From Lachnospiraceae bacterium (GTDB taxonomy: Bacteria; Bacillota; Clostridia; Lachnospirales; Lachnospiraceae), in the NCBI GenBank assembly GCA_009774535.1, contig VSNY01000036.1, forward strand, positions 1-29,348: DNA of 29,348 nt, in the 5' to 3' direction. Positions 1 to 7,484 of this stretch are shown here, piece after piece. Within the stretch, counting starts at the first letter, position 1. Every line of letters starts with the position of its first letter. The position numbers and the translations under genes were made by a program. The notes under the pieces were generated by a model. The model was not told the origin of the DNA. It saw nothing but the letters and a program-made list of their open reading frames with translations, and made no database searches.

Positions 1-1508
1 ATATTGATCTTAATAATATCGCCTTCTTTGACAAGCGCAATCGGCCCGCCAACTGCTGCCTCTGGCGATACATGCCCGATTGAAGCCCCGCGGCTTGCGC
101 CGGAAAACCGTCCGTCCGTAATCAGCGCAACAGAGGAACCAAGTCCCATGCCTGCGATGGCAGATGTCGGATTCAGCATTTCACGCATGCCCGGCCCGCC
201 TTTCGGCCCTTCGTAACGGATCACCACCACATCGCCAGCCTGAATCTTTCCGCCCTTAATCGCCGCAATCGCATCTTCTTCACAGTCAAATACTCTTGCC
301 GGGCCTTCATGAACCATCATTTCTTCCGCGACTGCCGAACGCTTCACAACAGAGCCGTCCGGCGCCAGGTTGCCTTTCAATACGGCAAGGCCGCCTGTTT
401 TGCTGTATGGGTTGTCGATCGGCCGGATTACTTCCGGATTTTTATTGACCGCATCTTTGATATTTTCCCCGATCGTCTGCCCGGTTACAGTCATACAGTC
501 CATATGGATCAGCCCAAGATCCGCCAGCTGCTTCATCACAGCATAAACGCCGCCCGCTTCATTTAAATCTTCCATATAGGTCGGGCCTGCCGGAGCTAAG
601 TGGCAGAAATTCGGCGTCTTTTCGCTGATCGGATTCGCAAAGGAAATATCAAAGTCAAAGCCGATCTCATGCGCGATGGCTGGAAGATGGAGCATACTGT
701 TGGTCGAACAGCCAAGCGCCATATCCACGGTCAGCGCATTAATCACTGCTTCTTTTGTCATGATATCCCTTGGACGGATATCCTTTTTCAGCATTTCCAT
801 GACTGCCATACCTGCATGTTTTGCCATCTTGATCCGCTCGGAATAAACTGCCGGAATTGTTCCGTTGCCGCGTAATCCCATACCCAGCGCTTCAGTCAGG
901 CAGTTCATGGAATTGGCTGTATACATGCCGGAACAGGAGCCGCATGTCGGGCAGGCTTTCTGTTCATATTCCTGTACGTCTTCTTCGGTCATCGTACCCG
1001 CCGCATAAGACCCGACTGCTTCAAACATCGAAGAAAGACTCGTCTTATGCCCTTTGACACGGCCTGCCAGCATCGGCCCGCCGGACACAAATACCGTCGG
1101 TACATTGATCCTTGCTGCCGCCATTAAAAGACCTGGTACATTTTTATCACAATTCGGCACCATTACAAGCGCGTCAAACTGATGCGCAAGCGCCATACAT
1201 TCGGTGGAATCCGCGATGAGATCCCTCGTAACAAGCGAATATTTCATTCCAATATGTCCCATAGCAATGCCGTCGCAGACCGCAATCGCCGGAAATACAA
1301 CTGGAACGCCGCCCGCCTGCGCAACACCGAGTTTTACTGCATTTACGATTTTATCCAAATTCATATGGCCCGGCACAATTTCATTGTAAGAACTTACAAT
1401 GCCGACCATCGGTTTTTTCATTTCTTCTTCCGTAAAACCAAGCGCATGAAACAGAGAACGGTGCGGCGCCTGCTGCATGCCGGTTTTTACCTGGTCACTT
1501 TTCATCAT
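1..1508 (-). CDS. ilvD: dihydroxy-acid dehydratase, C-terminus beyond window
   Basis: Dehydrates 2,3-dihydroxy-isovalerate and 2,3-dihydroxy-3-methylvalerate to the 2-oxo acids in valine and isoleucine synthesis; cytosolic iron-sulfur enzyme. About 502 codons are visible; the family is usually near 555 residues, so roughly the last 50 are cut off. Seen: CDGIAMGH near residue 78, the cluster-binding NCDKNVPG and CPTCGSCSGM segments, and the ALITDGRFSGAS family signature near the C-terminal part. The N-terminal position that is Cys in [2Fe-2S] family members reads VPGH here, as in the E. coli enzyme, which suggests a [4Fe-4S] type (inference). Start is one of two adjacent ATGs (1508 or 1505), preceded by a GAAAGGAAA ribosome binding site. 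It lies 70 nt behind leuB and is probably co-transcribed with it. Confidence 0.96.
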   Translation of the reverse strand, partial: MMKSDQVKTGMQQAPHRSLFHALGFTEEEMKKPMVGIVSSYNEIVPGHMNLDKIVNAVKLGVAQAGGVPVVFPAIAVCDGIAMGHIGMKYSLVTRDLIADSTECMALAHQFDALVMVPNCDKNVPGLLMAAARINVPTVFVSGGPMLAGRVKGHKTSLSSMFEAVGSYAAGTMTEEDVQEYEQKACPTCGSCSGMYTANSMNCLTEALGMGLRGNGTIPAVYSERIKMAKHAGMAVMEMLKKDIRPRDIMTKEAVINALTVDMALGCSTNSMLHLPAIAHEIGFDFDISFANPISEKTPNFCHLAPAGPTYMEDLNEAGGVYAVMKQLADLGLIHMDCMTVTGQTIGENIKDAVNKNPEVIRPIDNPYSKTGGLAVLKGNLAPDGSVVKRSAVAEEMMVHEGPARVFDCEEDAIAAIKGGKIQAGDVVVIRYEGPKGGPGMREMLNPTSAIAGMGLGSSVALITDGRFSGASRGASIGHVSPEAAVGGPIALVKEGDIIKIN

Positions 1509-1578
1509 TTTATTTCCTTTCTTTTTGTGTAATCTTATTCGATAAGACGATTTCTGTCACTCTTAGATCATTCTCATT

Positions 1579-2679
1579 TCAGATTCTTTCACAGATCAGA
1601 TCACCCATCTGTGCGGTTCCAACCTGCGTTACCTGCGACTTTTTGTCTGCCTCCTGCGGCATAATGTCAATCGTGCGATATCCGTCTTCCAGTACCTGCT
1701 TTACTGCTGCTTCGACTGCATCGGCTTCCTGATCCAGATCAAAGCTGTAACGCAGCATCATCGACGCAGACAAAATTGTCGCGATCGGATTGGCAATGCC
1801 TTTGCCTGCGATATCCGGCGCGGAACCGCCGCTTGGCTCATATAGTCCGAATTTTGTATTATTTAAGCTGGCAGACGGCAGCATGCCGATCGAACCCGTC
1901 AGCATGGATGCTTCGTCTGATAAAATATCTCCAAACATATTTTCAGTCAATATCACATCAAACTGTCTCGGATCTTTGACAAGCTGCATCGCACAGTTGT
2001 CGACCAGCATATGTTCATAAGCGATGTCCGGATAATCTTTTGCTGTCTCTTCGACAATCTTTCTCCATAAACGGGAAGAATCCAGTACATTAGCCTTATC
2101 TACGCTTGTTACCTTTTTCCGGCGTTTGCCGGCAATGTCAAATGCGCGCTTGGCGATCCGGCGGATTTCTGTTTCATTATAAGTTAGTGTATCTTCTGCC
2201 GTTAACTGGCCGTCGCGTTCTTCGGTCACGCGTTTTCCAAAATATAAGCCCCCGGTCAGTTCCCGCATAATCATCATGTCAAATCCGTCGCCGATAATAT
2301 CATCTTTTAACGGACATGCCTCTTTTAGTTCTTTATATAAATAAGCCGGCCTTAAATTGGCAAATAACTGAAGCTCTTTGCGGATTTTTAACAATCCTGC
2401 CTCCGGCCTTTTGGATGGTTCCAGCTGGTACCACGGGGAGGTCGCCGTGTTGCCGCCTATCGAACCCATTAATACGGCATCGGAAGCCTTCGCCTGTGCG
2501 ATTGCTTCATCTGTCAGCGGAACGCCGAAAGCGTCAATCGAACATCCTCCCATTAAAATATCTTCATAATCAAACTGATGTCCGAATACGACACCGATCT
2601 TATCCAGTACTTTTCTTGCTTCTGCTGTTATTTCCGGCCCGATTCCGTCACCGGCGATAACGCCTATATGATATTTCAT
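1579..2679 (-). CDS. leuB: 3-isopropylmalate dehydrogenase
   Basis: Oxidative decarboxylation of 3-isopropylmalate to 2-oxoisocaproate in leucine synthesis; cytosolic, NAD- and Mg-dependent. At 366 residues it is full length for the family. Seen: the N-terminal GVIAGDGIGPEI segment, LMGSIGG, and the isocitrate/isopropylmalate dehydrogenase signature around NMFGDILSDEASMLTGSIG, followed by EPSGGSAPDIAGKGIANP. An AAAGGAAG ribosome binding site precedes the ATG. First gene after the promoter at 2727-2755, followed by ilvD. Other leu genes (leuA, leuC, leuD) are not in the window, so leucine genes are split in this genome or lie beyond the left edge. Confidence 0.97.
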   Translation of the reverse strand: MKYHIGVIAGDGIGPEITAEARKVLDKIGVVFGHQFDYEDILMGGCSIDAFGVPLTDEAIAQAKASDAVLMGSIGGNTATSPWYQLEPSKRPEAGLLKIRKELQLFANLRPAYLYKELKEACPLKDDIIGDGFDMMIMRELTGGLYFGKRVTEERDGQLTAEDTLTYNETEIRRIAKRAFDIAGKRRKKVTSVDKANVLDSSRLWRKIVEETAKDYPDIAYEHMLVDNCAMQLVKDPRQFDVILTENMFGDILSDEASMLTGSIGMLPSASLNNTKFGLYEPSGGSAPDIAGKGIANPIATILSASMMLRYSFDLDQEADAVEAAVKQVLEDGYRTIDIMPQEADKKSQVTQVGTAQMGDLICERI

Positions 2680-2726
2680 ATGAAAACTTCCTTTCTTTTG
2701 AATTTTATTACAGTCTGCCGTTTACT

Positions 2727-2755
2727 ATCATATAACTTTTAGGGTGATTTTTCAA
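2727..2755 (-). promoter_or_regulatory. sigma-A promoter of leuB-ilvD
   Basis: On the minus strand the -35 is TTGAAA (2750-2755) and the -10 is TATGAT (2727-2732), with an exact 17-base spacer. Transcription should start near 2720, giving a leader of about 40 nt. That is too short for a T-box, and no T-box core (GGGTGGNACCGCG) is visible in the leader or upstream. Confidence 0.75.
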
Positions 2756-2764
2756 CCATGAAAT

Positions 2765-2816
2765 AAAAAACTGTCTGAAATTACCGAAAAGAGGGTAATT
2801 GGTCAGACAGTTTTTT
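2765..2816. terminator. strong bidirectional intrinsic terminator
   Basis: A 14-bp arm (2765-2778) pairs perfectly with 2803-2816, and an inner 7-bp arm AATTACC/GGTAATT (2779-2785 with 2794-2800) extends it past a 2-base bulge to a 21-bp stem. Both ends are A6/T6, so it works in either direction. It sits just upstream of the leuB promoter and insulates leuB from whatever is transcribed through 2817-3390. Confidence 0.85.
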
Positions 2817-3390
2817 ACGTTTCGGAACAGGTATGTTTCTTCCAACTACAGGTGCAAAAGAATGATTCTATTAGAATTCATTAGAATCCATCTTTGAAAA
2901 TGAACTTCTTCTGTCCCGGATAACTAACCATAACATTCCTTAAGTTGTCAGCGGCTTTGCTGTCAGCATGATAAAACAGCAATTTAACTGGCTTACGATA
3001 CTTCTTGAAAAAATGTGGCCGCACCCCCATTAGCTTTAGATGATGGGTTAAGACCACAAATCTAACGGCTGCCATAACATGTATTTTCTGTTATACTCTG
3101 TTTATACACAGCCACAGATGACTGTATACAGATAGTTATCGTTCAGTGGACGTTTGTTCTGCTCCGACTGGAGCGGAACGTAGAATGCGAGGTCGGAGAA
3201 ACTGGAAGATCATTGGCTTTAGATCATGGATCGTTCACATTTGTATGTATTATGCCATAGTGTATAACATATAAAAGAGGCGAGAAGGCGGTACTATGAC
3301 AATTTTCATTGTTCAAAGATTATAATGCGCCAGTTTTGGTTCGTGTATAATGTTTATCAAACAAAAACGCCTGCATCAGAAGACCAACGA
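2817..3390. other. gene-poor spacer of about 570 bases
   Basis: No recognisable gene. A 64-codon minus-strand frame (3075-2881) ends in tandem stops TAA TGA but has no ribosome binding site and no family I recognise. On the minus strand CATAAT at 3249-3254 is preceded by TGG (an extended -10), with only a poor -35 (CTTTTA, 3272-3277). A transcript from there would run about 480 nt to the terminator at 2765-2816, so a small RNA or small gene is possible but unproven. Also seen: a 10-bp hairpin near 3151-3174 (arms GTTCTGCTCC and GGAGCGGAAC, loop GACT) and a CTGTATACAG palindrome near 3122. Confidence 0.4.
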
Positions 3391-3457
3391 AAACCAGCCA
3401 TAGGAGGGGGCGGGCTATCGTCCCCTCCTACAGCGTTCGCACAGCCGCAAAAACTGG
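3391..3457 (-). terminator. probable terminator after yajC
   Basis: A GC-rich stem TAGGAGGGG/CCCCTCCTA (3401-3409 with 3422-3430) can be enclosed by CAGCCA (3395-3400) pairing with TGGCTG near 3452-3457. On the minus strand it is followed by TTTTCGTT, a short U-rich tract. It begins about 75 nt beyond the yajC stop codon and would close the purO-tgt-yajC unit. The weak U-tract keeps confidence moderate. Confidence 0.5.
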
Positions 3458-3503
3458 CTGATCAGAAAACCATGCACAGGCAATCCTCTCTCCCGGCAGC
3501 TGC

Positions 3504-3857
3504 TTATTTCGCCTTCTTGCTATCCGCAACAGCCGCGGAATCCTGCGGTTTTTCAACAACGGAAATCGCCGCGCGCTGCATCGGAATCCGGCAGTTTTTA
3601 TTGCTTCCAAATTCCACAATTACCGTATCGTCGGAAATATCAATAATTGTTCCATAAAAACCACTCGTTGTCAGTACCGTGTCGCCTACTTCGAGCGCCG
3701 CAAGCATGGCATTCTTTTTCTTTTGCTCCTTCTGCTGCGGACGAAGCATAAAAAAATACATAAATGCGACCAGAATAACCAGCGAAAGAATCATACTGGC
3801 AAAACCGCCTGCGCCTGCCGCAGCATCCGCAGCTGCCAGAATACGTGTTGTGATCAT
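3504..3857 (-). CDS. yajC: preprotein translocase subunit YajC
   Basis: Small membrane subunit associated with the SecDF part of the Sec translocon. The protein is 117 residues, normal for Clostridia. Residues about 18-38 form a single hydrophobic membrane segment, followed by the hallmark RPQQKEQKKK and a KOW-like cytosolic part (LEVGDTVLTTSGFYGTI). An AGGAGGAAG ribosome binding site lies immediately before the ATG. It follows tgt, a common tgt-yajC pairing, but secD and secF do not follow. It has its own promoter at 3910-3938 with a conserved upstream box, besides possible read-through from tgt. The C-terminal tail is Ala/Lys-rich and variable. Confidence 0.95.
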   Translation of the reverse strand: MITTRILAAADAAAGAGGFASMILSLVILVAFMYFFMLRPQQKEQKKKNAMLAALEVGDTVLTTSGFYGTIIDISDDTVIVEFGSNKNCRIPMQRAAISVVEKPQDSAAVADSKKAK

Positions 3858-3909
3858 TTCTTCCTCCTGAAAAAATCAAAATTTGTGCCTGTAAATGCAC
3901 ATAAATAGT

Positions 3910-3972
3910 ATTGTACACAAAGAAACGGAATTGGGCAACCTATTTTAGAAAAATTTTACTGAATCGTAGATT
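3910..3972 (-). promoter_or_regulatory. yajC promoter with conserved upstream box
   Basis: On the minus strand the -10 is TACAAT (3910-3915) and the -35 region is TTGCCC (3933-3938), with a 17-base spacer. Start would be near 3903, a leader of about 45 nt. Directly upstream, through 3972, is a sequence nearly identical to the one in front of the purO-like gene: a GATTC block, an A-rich then T-rich run, TTTTTCTAAAA, then AGGTTG. A matching box at a matching distance from the -10 in two places argues for a real shared regulatory site. Confidence 0.65.
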
Positions 3973-4026
3973 TTTTGGCGTTCCGGAATGCAAAATCTCC
4001 TCCTGCAAATATCCGTTCTTTCAAAA

Positions 4027-5157
4027 TCATTCGCCTTCCCGAAACCCTTCCAGCTTACGCGCCTGATACGCCGCGAACGTCCCCTGATCCAGGGCATCGC
4101 GGATCTCTTCCATCATTGTATTATAAAAGTACAGATTATGCAGCACGCACAGCCGCATCCCCAGCATCTCTTTTGCCTTTAGCAGATGCCGGATATATGC
4201 ACGGCTGTAGCTGCGGCATGCCGGGCATTGACAGCCTTCTTCGATCGGACGCATATCTGTTTCGTACTGTTTGTTGTACAGGTTGAGTTTTCCATGGTTG
4301 GTGTAGACATGGCCGTGCCTGCCGTTTCTGGTCGGATAGACGCAGTCGAAAAAATCTACGCCGCGGGCTACTCCTTCCAGAATATTTTCCGGCGTGCCGA
4401 CGCCCATCAGATACGTCGGCTTATTGACCGGCAGATGCGGCACGGTGACGTCCAGGATCTGATACATTTCCTCATGCGTTTCACCGACCGCCAGGCCGCC
4501 CAGCGCATAGCCGTCCAGCTCCATTTCCGCAATCCGCTTTGCATGGTCTATACGGATATCTTCAAAGACTGCGCCCTGGTTGATGCCGAACAGCAGCTGG
4601 TTGGGATTGATTGTATCTTCCAGGCTGTTGAGCCGTTTCATTTCATCTTTGCAGCGTTTCAGCCAGCGCGCCGTGCGGTCTACGGAGTTTTGGACATAGG
4701 TGCGGTCCGCGCGGCTGGACGGGCATTCGTCGAACGCCATAGCAATTGTGGATGCAAGATTGGACTGAATCTGCATGCTTTGTTCCGGCCCCATAAAAAT
4801 CTTTCTGCCGTCCACGTGAGAGTTAAAATAAACGCCTTCTTCTTTGATTTTACGCAGGCTGGCAAGTGAAAAGACCTGAAAGCCGCCCGAATCAGTCAGA
4901 ATCGGTTTGTCCCATGCCATAAAGCGGTGCAGCCCGCCCAGTTTTTTGATCAGCGTATCTCCCGGGCGGACGTGCAGATGATAAGTGTTGGACAACTCGA
5001 CCTGGGTTTTAATGCCATGTAAGTCATCTGTAGACACTGCGCCTTTGATTGCGGCGCATGTGCCTACATTCATAAAAACCGGCGTCTGGATATCTCCGTG
5101 AACGGTATGAAATACCCCGCGTTTTGCCCGGCCTTCCTGTTTTAATAATTCATACAT
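4027..5157 (-). CDS. tgt: tRNA-guanine transglycosylase (queuine/preQ1)
   Basis: Exchanges guanine-34 of tRNAs with GUN anticodons for preQ1 in queuosine synthesis; cytosolic zinc enzyme. At 376 residues it is full length. Seen: catalytic Asp89 in TDSGGFQ, nucleophile Asp271 in FFDCVYPTRNGR, and the zinc site Cys309, Cys311, Cys314 (CQCPAC) and His340. An AAGGA ribosome binding site precedes the ATG by about 9 nt. The gene lies 18 nt behind the purO-like gene and is clearly in one transcript with it; yajC follows after a 169-nt gap. queA and other queuosine genes are not in the window. Confidence 0.97.
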   Translation of the reverse strand: MYELLKQEGRAKRGVFHTVHGDIQTPVFMNVGTCAAIKGAVSTDDLHGIKTQVELSNTYHLHVRPGDTLIKKLGGLHRFMAWDKPILTDSGGFQVFSLASLRKIKEEGVYFNSHVDGRKIFMGPEQSMQIQSNLASTIAMAFDECPSSRADRTYVQNSVDRTARWLKRCKDEMKRLNSLEDTINPNQLLFGINQGAVFEDIRIDHAKRIAEMELDGYALGGLAVGETHEEMYQILDVTVPHLPVNKPTYLMGVGTPENILEGVARGVDFFDCVYPTRNGRHGHVYTNHGKLNLYNKQYETDMRPIEEGCQCPACRSYSRAYIRHLLKAKEMLGMRLCVLHNLYFYNTMMEEIRDALDQGTFAAYQARKLEGFREGE

Positions 5158-5175
5158 ATGTTAAATTCCTTTTTG

Positions 5176-5889
5176 TTACTGATTCTTGTTTACAATTCTT
5201 GTCTCGTATGCTCCGGTTGCCGTATGGATGAAGCGGACAAATAAGGACACTTTATTCTCTTCATTCAGGCTCGCCCATATTTGATCGGTAAACGCGTCGA
5301 TATCTCCCGCAATGCCAACGCGCACTGGTTCCCCCTCAAAGCTTGGCAGCGGATCGCCGTCGGATTGATACGTATGGATCAAATGCCCTTCTCCAGCCAG
5401 CGGATGTTCGTATGCAAAGGTTTGGCGGCAGCAGGAATCCGGATTGCCGTGTTCGCTTTTTAAAATAGACATCGCATAGTTATAGGTGTCTTTTTCCAAA
5501 TGCAGAATGCCCGAAATACGCGGTGTGTAATTTGGCGCGTCCGGCTCGAACGTCCTTGTGCGCAGCGCCTGTTCAAACGTAAGCTGCTTGTCCATCAGGC
5601 TGTAGATCGTATCGGTCTGATCTCCGTTTGTTACGATGGTCTTATTGCCAAGTACACGCACTGGTGCATAGATCACCAGGCTTGGATCGCTTAATTTTGC
5701 CGGATCGAATGCTTTTGTGCGGATGCCTTCCCCATCTTGTACGAAGATACGGTTACGGCTGTTGACGCTGCGGCCCATAATAAAATAGGCGGTCACCGCG
5801 TAAGCGCTGTCCGGGGACAGGCCGATAACGATTCCTCTGCCTGGATATGGGTTGCTTTTTAAAATTTGTTCCAAAGATGCGGTTTCCAT
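5176..5889 (-). CDS. purO: IMP cyclohydrolase, PurO family
   Basis: Predicted to close FAICAR to IMP, the last step of de novo purine synthesis. This stand-alone cyclohydrolase family, first known from archaea, replaces the C-terminal half of PurH. The 237-residue length fits. Seen: the N-terminal NPYPGRGIVIGLSPD segment, AYFIMGRSVNSRNR (the family's short GRS..SRNR block) and the conserved C-terminal region near GEPVRVGIAGD. AGGAGGGAAA precedes the ATG. First gene of the purO-tgt-yajC unit. No AICAR transformylase is nearby, so the partner enzyme is encoded elsewhere. Family assignment is by motif recognition only. Confidence 0.85.
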   Translation of the reverse strand: METASLEQILKSNPYPGRGIVIGLSPDSAYAVTAYFIMGRSVNSRNRIFVQDGEGIRTKAFDPAKLSDPSLVIYAPVRVLGNKTIVTNGDQTDTIYSLMDKQLTFEQALRTRTFEPDAPNYTPRISGILHLEKDTYNYAMSILKSEHGNPDSCCRQTFAYEHPLAGEGHLIHTYQSDGDPLPSFEGEPVRVGIAGDIDAFTDQIWASLNEENKVSLFVRFIHTATGAYETRIVNKNQ

Positions 5890-6005
5890 ACAGATTTCCC
5901 TCCTGTTTTTTACTTTTGTCAGTGTTGTTGCGATTCTTAAATCTTTATTTTTTTAATTTCTATTCTAAGCGGCCAAAAGAACCAACGAACGGCTCATACC
6001 AGATT

Positions 6006-6067
6006 ATTGTACTCCTTGACGCGGGATAGAACAATCTGTTTTAGAAAAATTTACGGAATCACAGATT
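6006..6067 (-). promoter_or_regulatory. purO-tgt promoter with conserved upstream box
   Basis: On the minus strand the -10 is TACAAT (6006-6011) and the -35 region is TTGTTC (6029-6034), with a 17-base spacer. The start would be near 5999, a leader of about 110 nt. The upstream box (6032-6067) matches the yajC box closely and here forms a perfect 10-bp inverted repeat AACAATCTGT/ACAGATTGTT around a 21-nt AT-rich centre. The box overlaps the last codons of the disrupted gene at 6059-6376. Confidence 0.65.
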
Positions 6068-6376
6068 GTTTTTCAGAAAATGCATCAGCAGCTGAAACTC
6101 GGTTACTTTTTGATATTGCTGTTCATATTTTCGGTGAAAGATCTCATCCTTGATCGTGAATCTGACAGGCCGATCTGGCTTTAAAACTGAAGATACAGCT
6201 CCAAACTGCACTTTATCTGCATTTCAAGAAAAGCTTTCCGGAAAATTTCTATCGTCTCTTCCCTGGATTTTAGATCTGTATCGCAAAAAATTTAGAAATT
6301 TTTCCAGCAAAATCTCAAGCAAGGAACAATCCGTAATTCCTTCTGATACTAATATCAAATACTTCTCTTCACTCAT
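6059..6376 (-). pseudogene. disrupted partner gene of the ATPase, TOPRIM-like start
   Basis: The ATG at 6376 overlaps the ATPase stop codon (ATGA, 4-nt overlap), typical of translational coupling. The frame begins MSEEKYLILVSEGITD; a beta strand followed by EGxxD resembles the first motif of TOPRIM-fold partners of OLD/ABC-type ATPases (a weak, short match). It meets an in-frame TGA at 6224-6226 after 50 codons, then continues in the same frame for 54 sense codons to a second TGA (6059-6061). The continuation (KDEIFHRKYEQQYQ region) looks coding. Even read through, 105 residues is about half the length of such partners, so a nonsense mutation plus an internal deletion is likely. It may instead be a real 50-residue protein. 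Confidence 0.45.
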
Positions 6377-7419
6377 CGTACATCAAATCCAATCTCATTC
6401 CGCAAGTTGGTTAATTTACTGCCTCCGTATCTTCGCGCTTTTGTTTGCTGTTCCTGGTTTTTGATATGGTATACCGCAAGATCTGCAGGCGAGTCGTTAC
6501 AGTCATCCAGAATAATGTCGATCGCTTCCAGACTATGTGTGGTAAGAAAAAGCTGGACCTTCCTTTTTTCACACACTTCCAGCAGTCTGCTTATAAATTC
6601 TGCCAATGCCCGGTTGTGTATCCCTGCTTCGATTTCGTCTATCAGCAGCATGCCATCTTTGGATAGTAAGGCAGAAGTTGCAATATAAAACGCTTTGTAC
6701 ATACCATTGCCATAATCGGATAATGTTAATGGCTGTTTTTGCCCCGTTTTAAATAATTTAATGGTCCGATTTTTTCCGATCACCTCAAAATTAATAATAT
6801 CTTTATCAAAAATCTTTAAGATCTCAATAAGCTCTCCCCGCAAATTCTGATCCAAAAGCTCATCAACATCTTTTAATAAACGCTCCGAACGATCAAATCT
6901 TGAAAAAGATATAAATTTGCATGGCACATTGATATGTTTCAATTTATTACCAATAGGATTTCCAACAGAAATCTGATAATTTTCTTTTTTTTCTTCAAAT
7001 CGGATGAAAATCATATCCTTATCCTGATGGTCTGATTCATCTTCATAGGAATAGTGAAATTGCAGCTCAAAAGATTCAGCTATATTTGCAGTGTCGTCAC
7101 CGCGTATCATCCGGCTTTTTTCATAAGTAATATGCGTGTGAAGCTCTTTTTGATCTTCCTTTAATTTTAAGCAAACGACAGGCTCTTTGTCAATCGGAAA
7201 CAATGCTTCAAAATATTCTGCTGAAAATTTTTGATATCTCGAAATGAAGGTATCTATAAATAAATCCACATCCTCATATAATCTGGAAAAAATAACCGCT
7301 TCCAAAATGGATGTTTTTCCGCAGTTATTAGGTCCGACAAATATATTGACATTTGCCAGATCCTTTAATTCCAAATCTTCAATTCCGCGATAACAGCCAA
7401 TTGTAAAATCTCTGACCAT
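6373..7419 (-). CDS. AAA/ABC-type ATPase, OLD-like (AAA_15/AAA_21)
   Basis: A soluble 348-residue ATPase of the type found in two-gene phage-defence or nuclease modules. Seen: Walker A GPNNCGKTS (residues 29-37), ABC-like signature LSDYGNG (233-239), Walker B GMLLIDE (256-262, with catalytic Glu262) and the switch His295 in TTHS. The middle is long and charged. GGAGGTG lies at good distance from the ATG. It overlaps its downstream partner by 4 nt; that partner is broken. The stretch is visibly AT-richer than the genes on either side, and the function is unrelated to the neighbouring housekeeping genes, so horizontal acquisition is likely. Exact target and family subtype cannot be told from sequence alone. 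Confidence 0.88.
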   Translation of the reverse strand: MVRDFTIGCYRGIEDLELKDLANVNIFVGPNNCGKTSILEAVIFSRLYEDVDLFIDTFISRYQKFSAEYFEALFPIDKEPVVCLKLKEDQKELHTHITYEKSRMIRGDDTANIAESFELQFHYSYEDESDHQDKDMIFIRFEEKKENYQISVGNPIGNKLKHINVPCKFISFSRFDRSERLLKDVDELLDQNLRGELIEILKIFDKDIINFEVIGKNRTIKLFKTGQKQPLTLSDYGNGMYKAFYIATSALLSKDGMLLIDEIEAGIHNRALAEFISRLLEVCEKRKVQLFLTTHSLEAIDIILDDCNDSPADLAVYHIKNQEQQTKARRYGGSKLTNLRNEIGFDVR

Positions 7420-7484
7420 CGTTTCACCTCCGCTTCTGATGCTCCCTCCGGATATAGTCTCCTGGTTTCTATTTTTCTATTCTT

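Noticed and set aside
2881..3075. 64-codon minus-strand frame between yajC and leuB
   Set aside because: No ribosome binding site, no family recognised, and an isolated short frame in a repeat-prone spacer. Mentioned only within the spacer entry.
3280..3300. GCGGTACTA, partial likeness to a T-box core (reverse complement)
   Set aside because: The conserved GGGTGG part is missing and it is more than 500 bases from leuB with a strong terminator and new promoter in between.
3936..3972. CodY box reading of the shared promoter box
   Set aside because: At least four of fifteen positions differ from AATTTTCWGAAAATT in the better copy, so I do not call it.
4186..4869. 227-codon plus-strand frame
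   Set aside because: Antisense shadow of tgt, whose catalytic and zinc residues are all intact.
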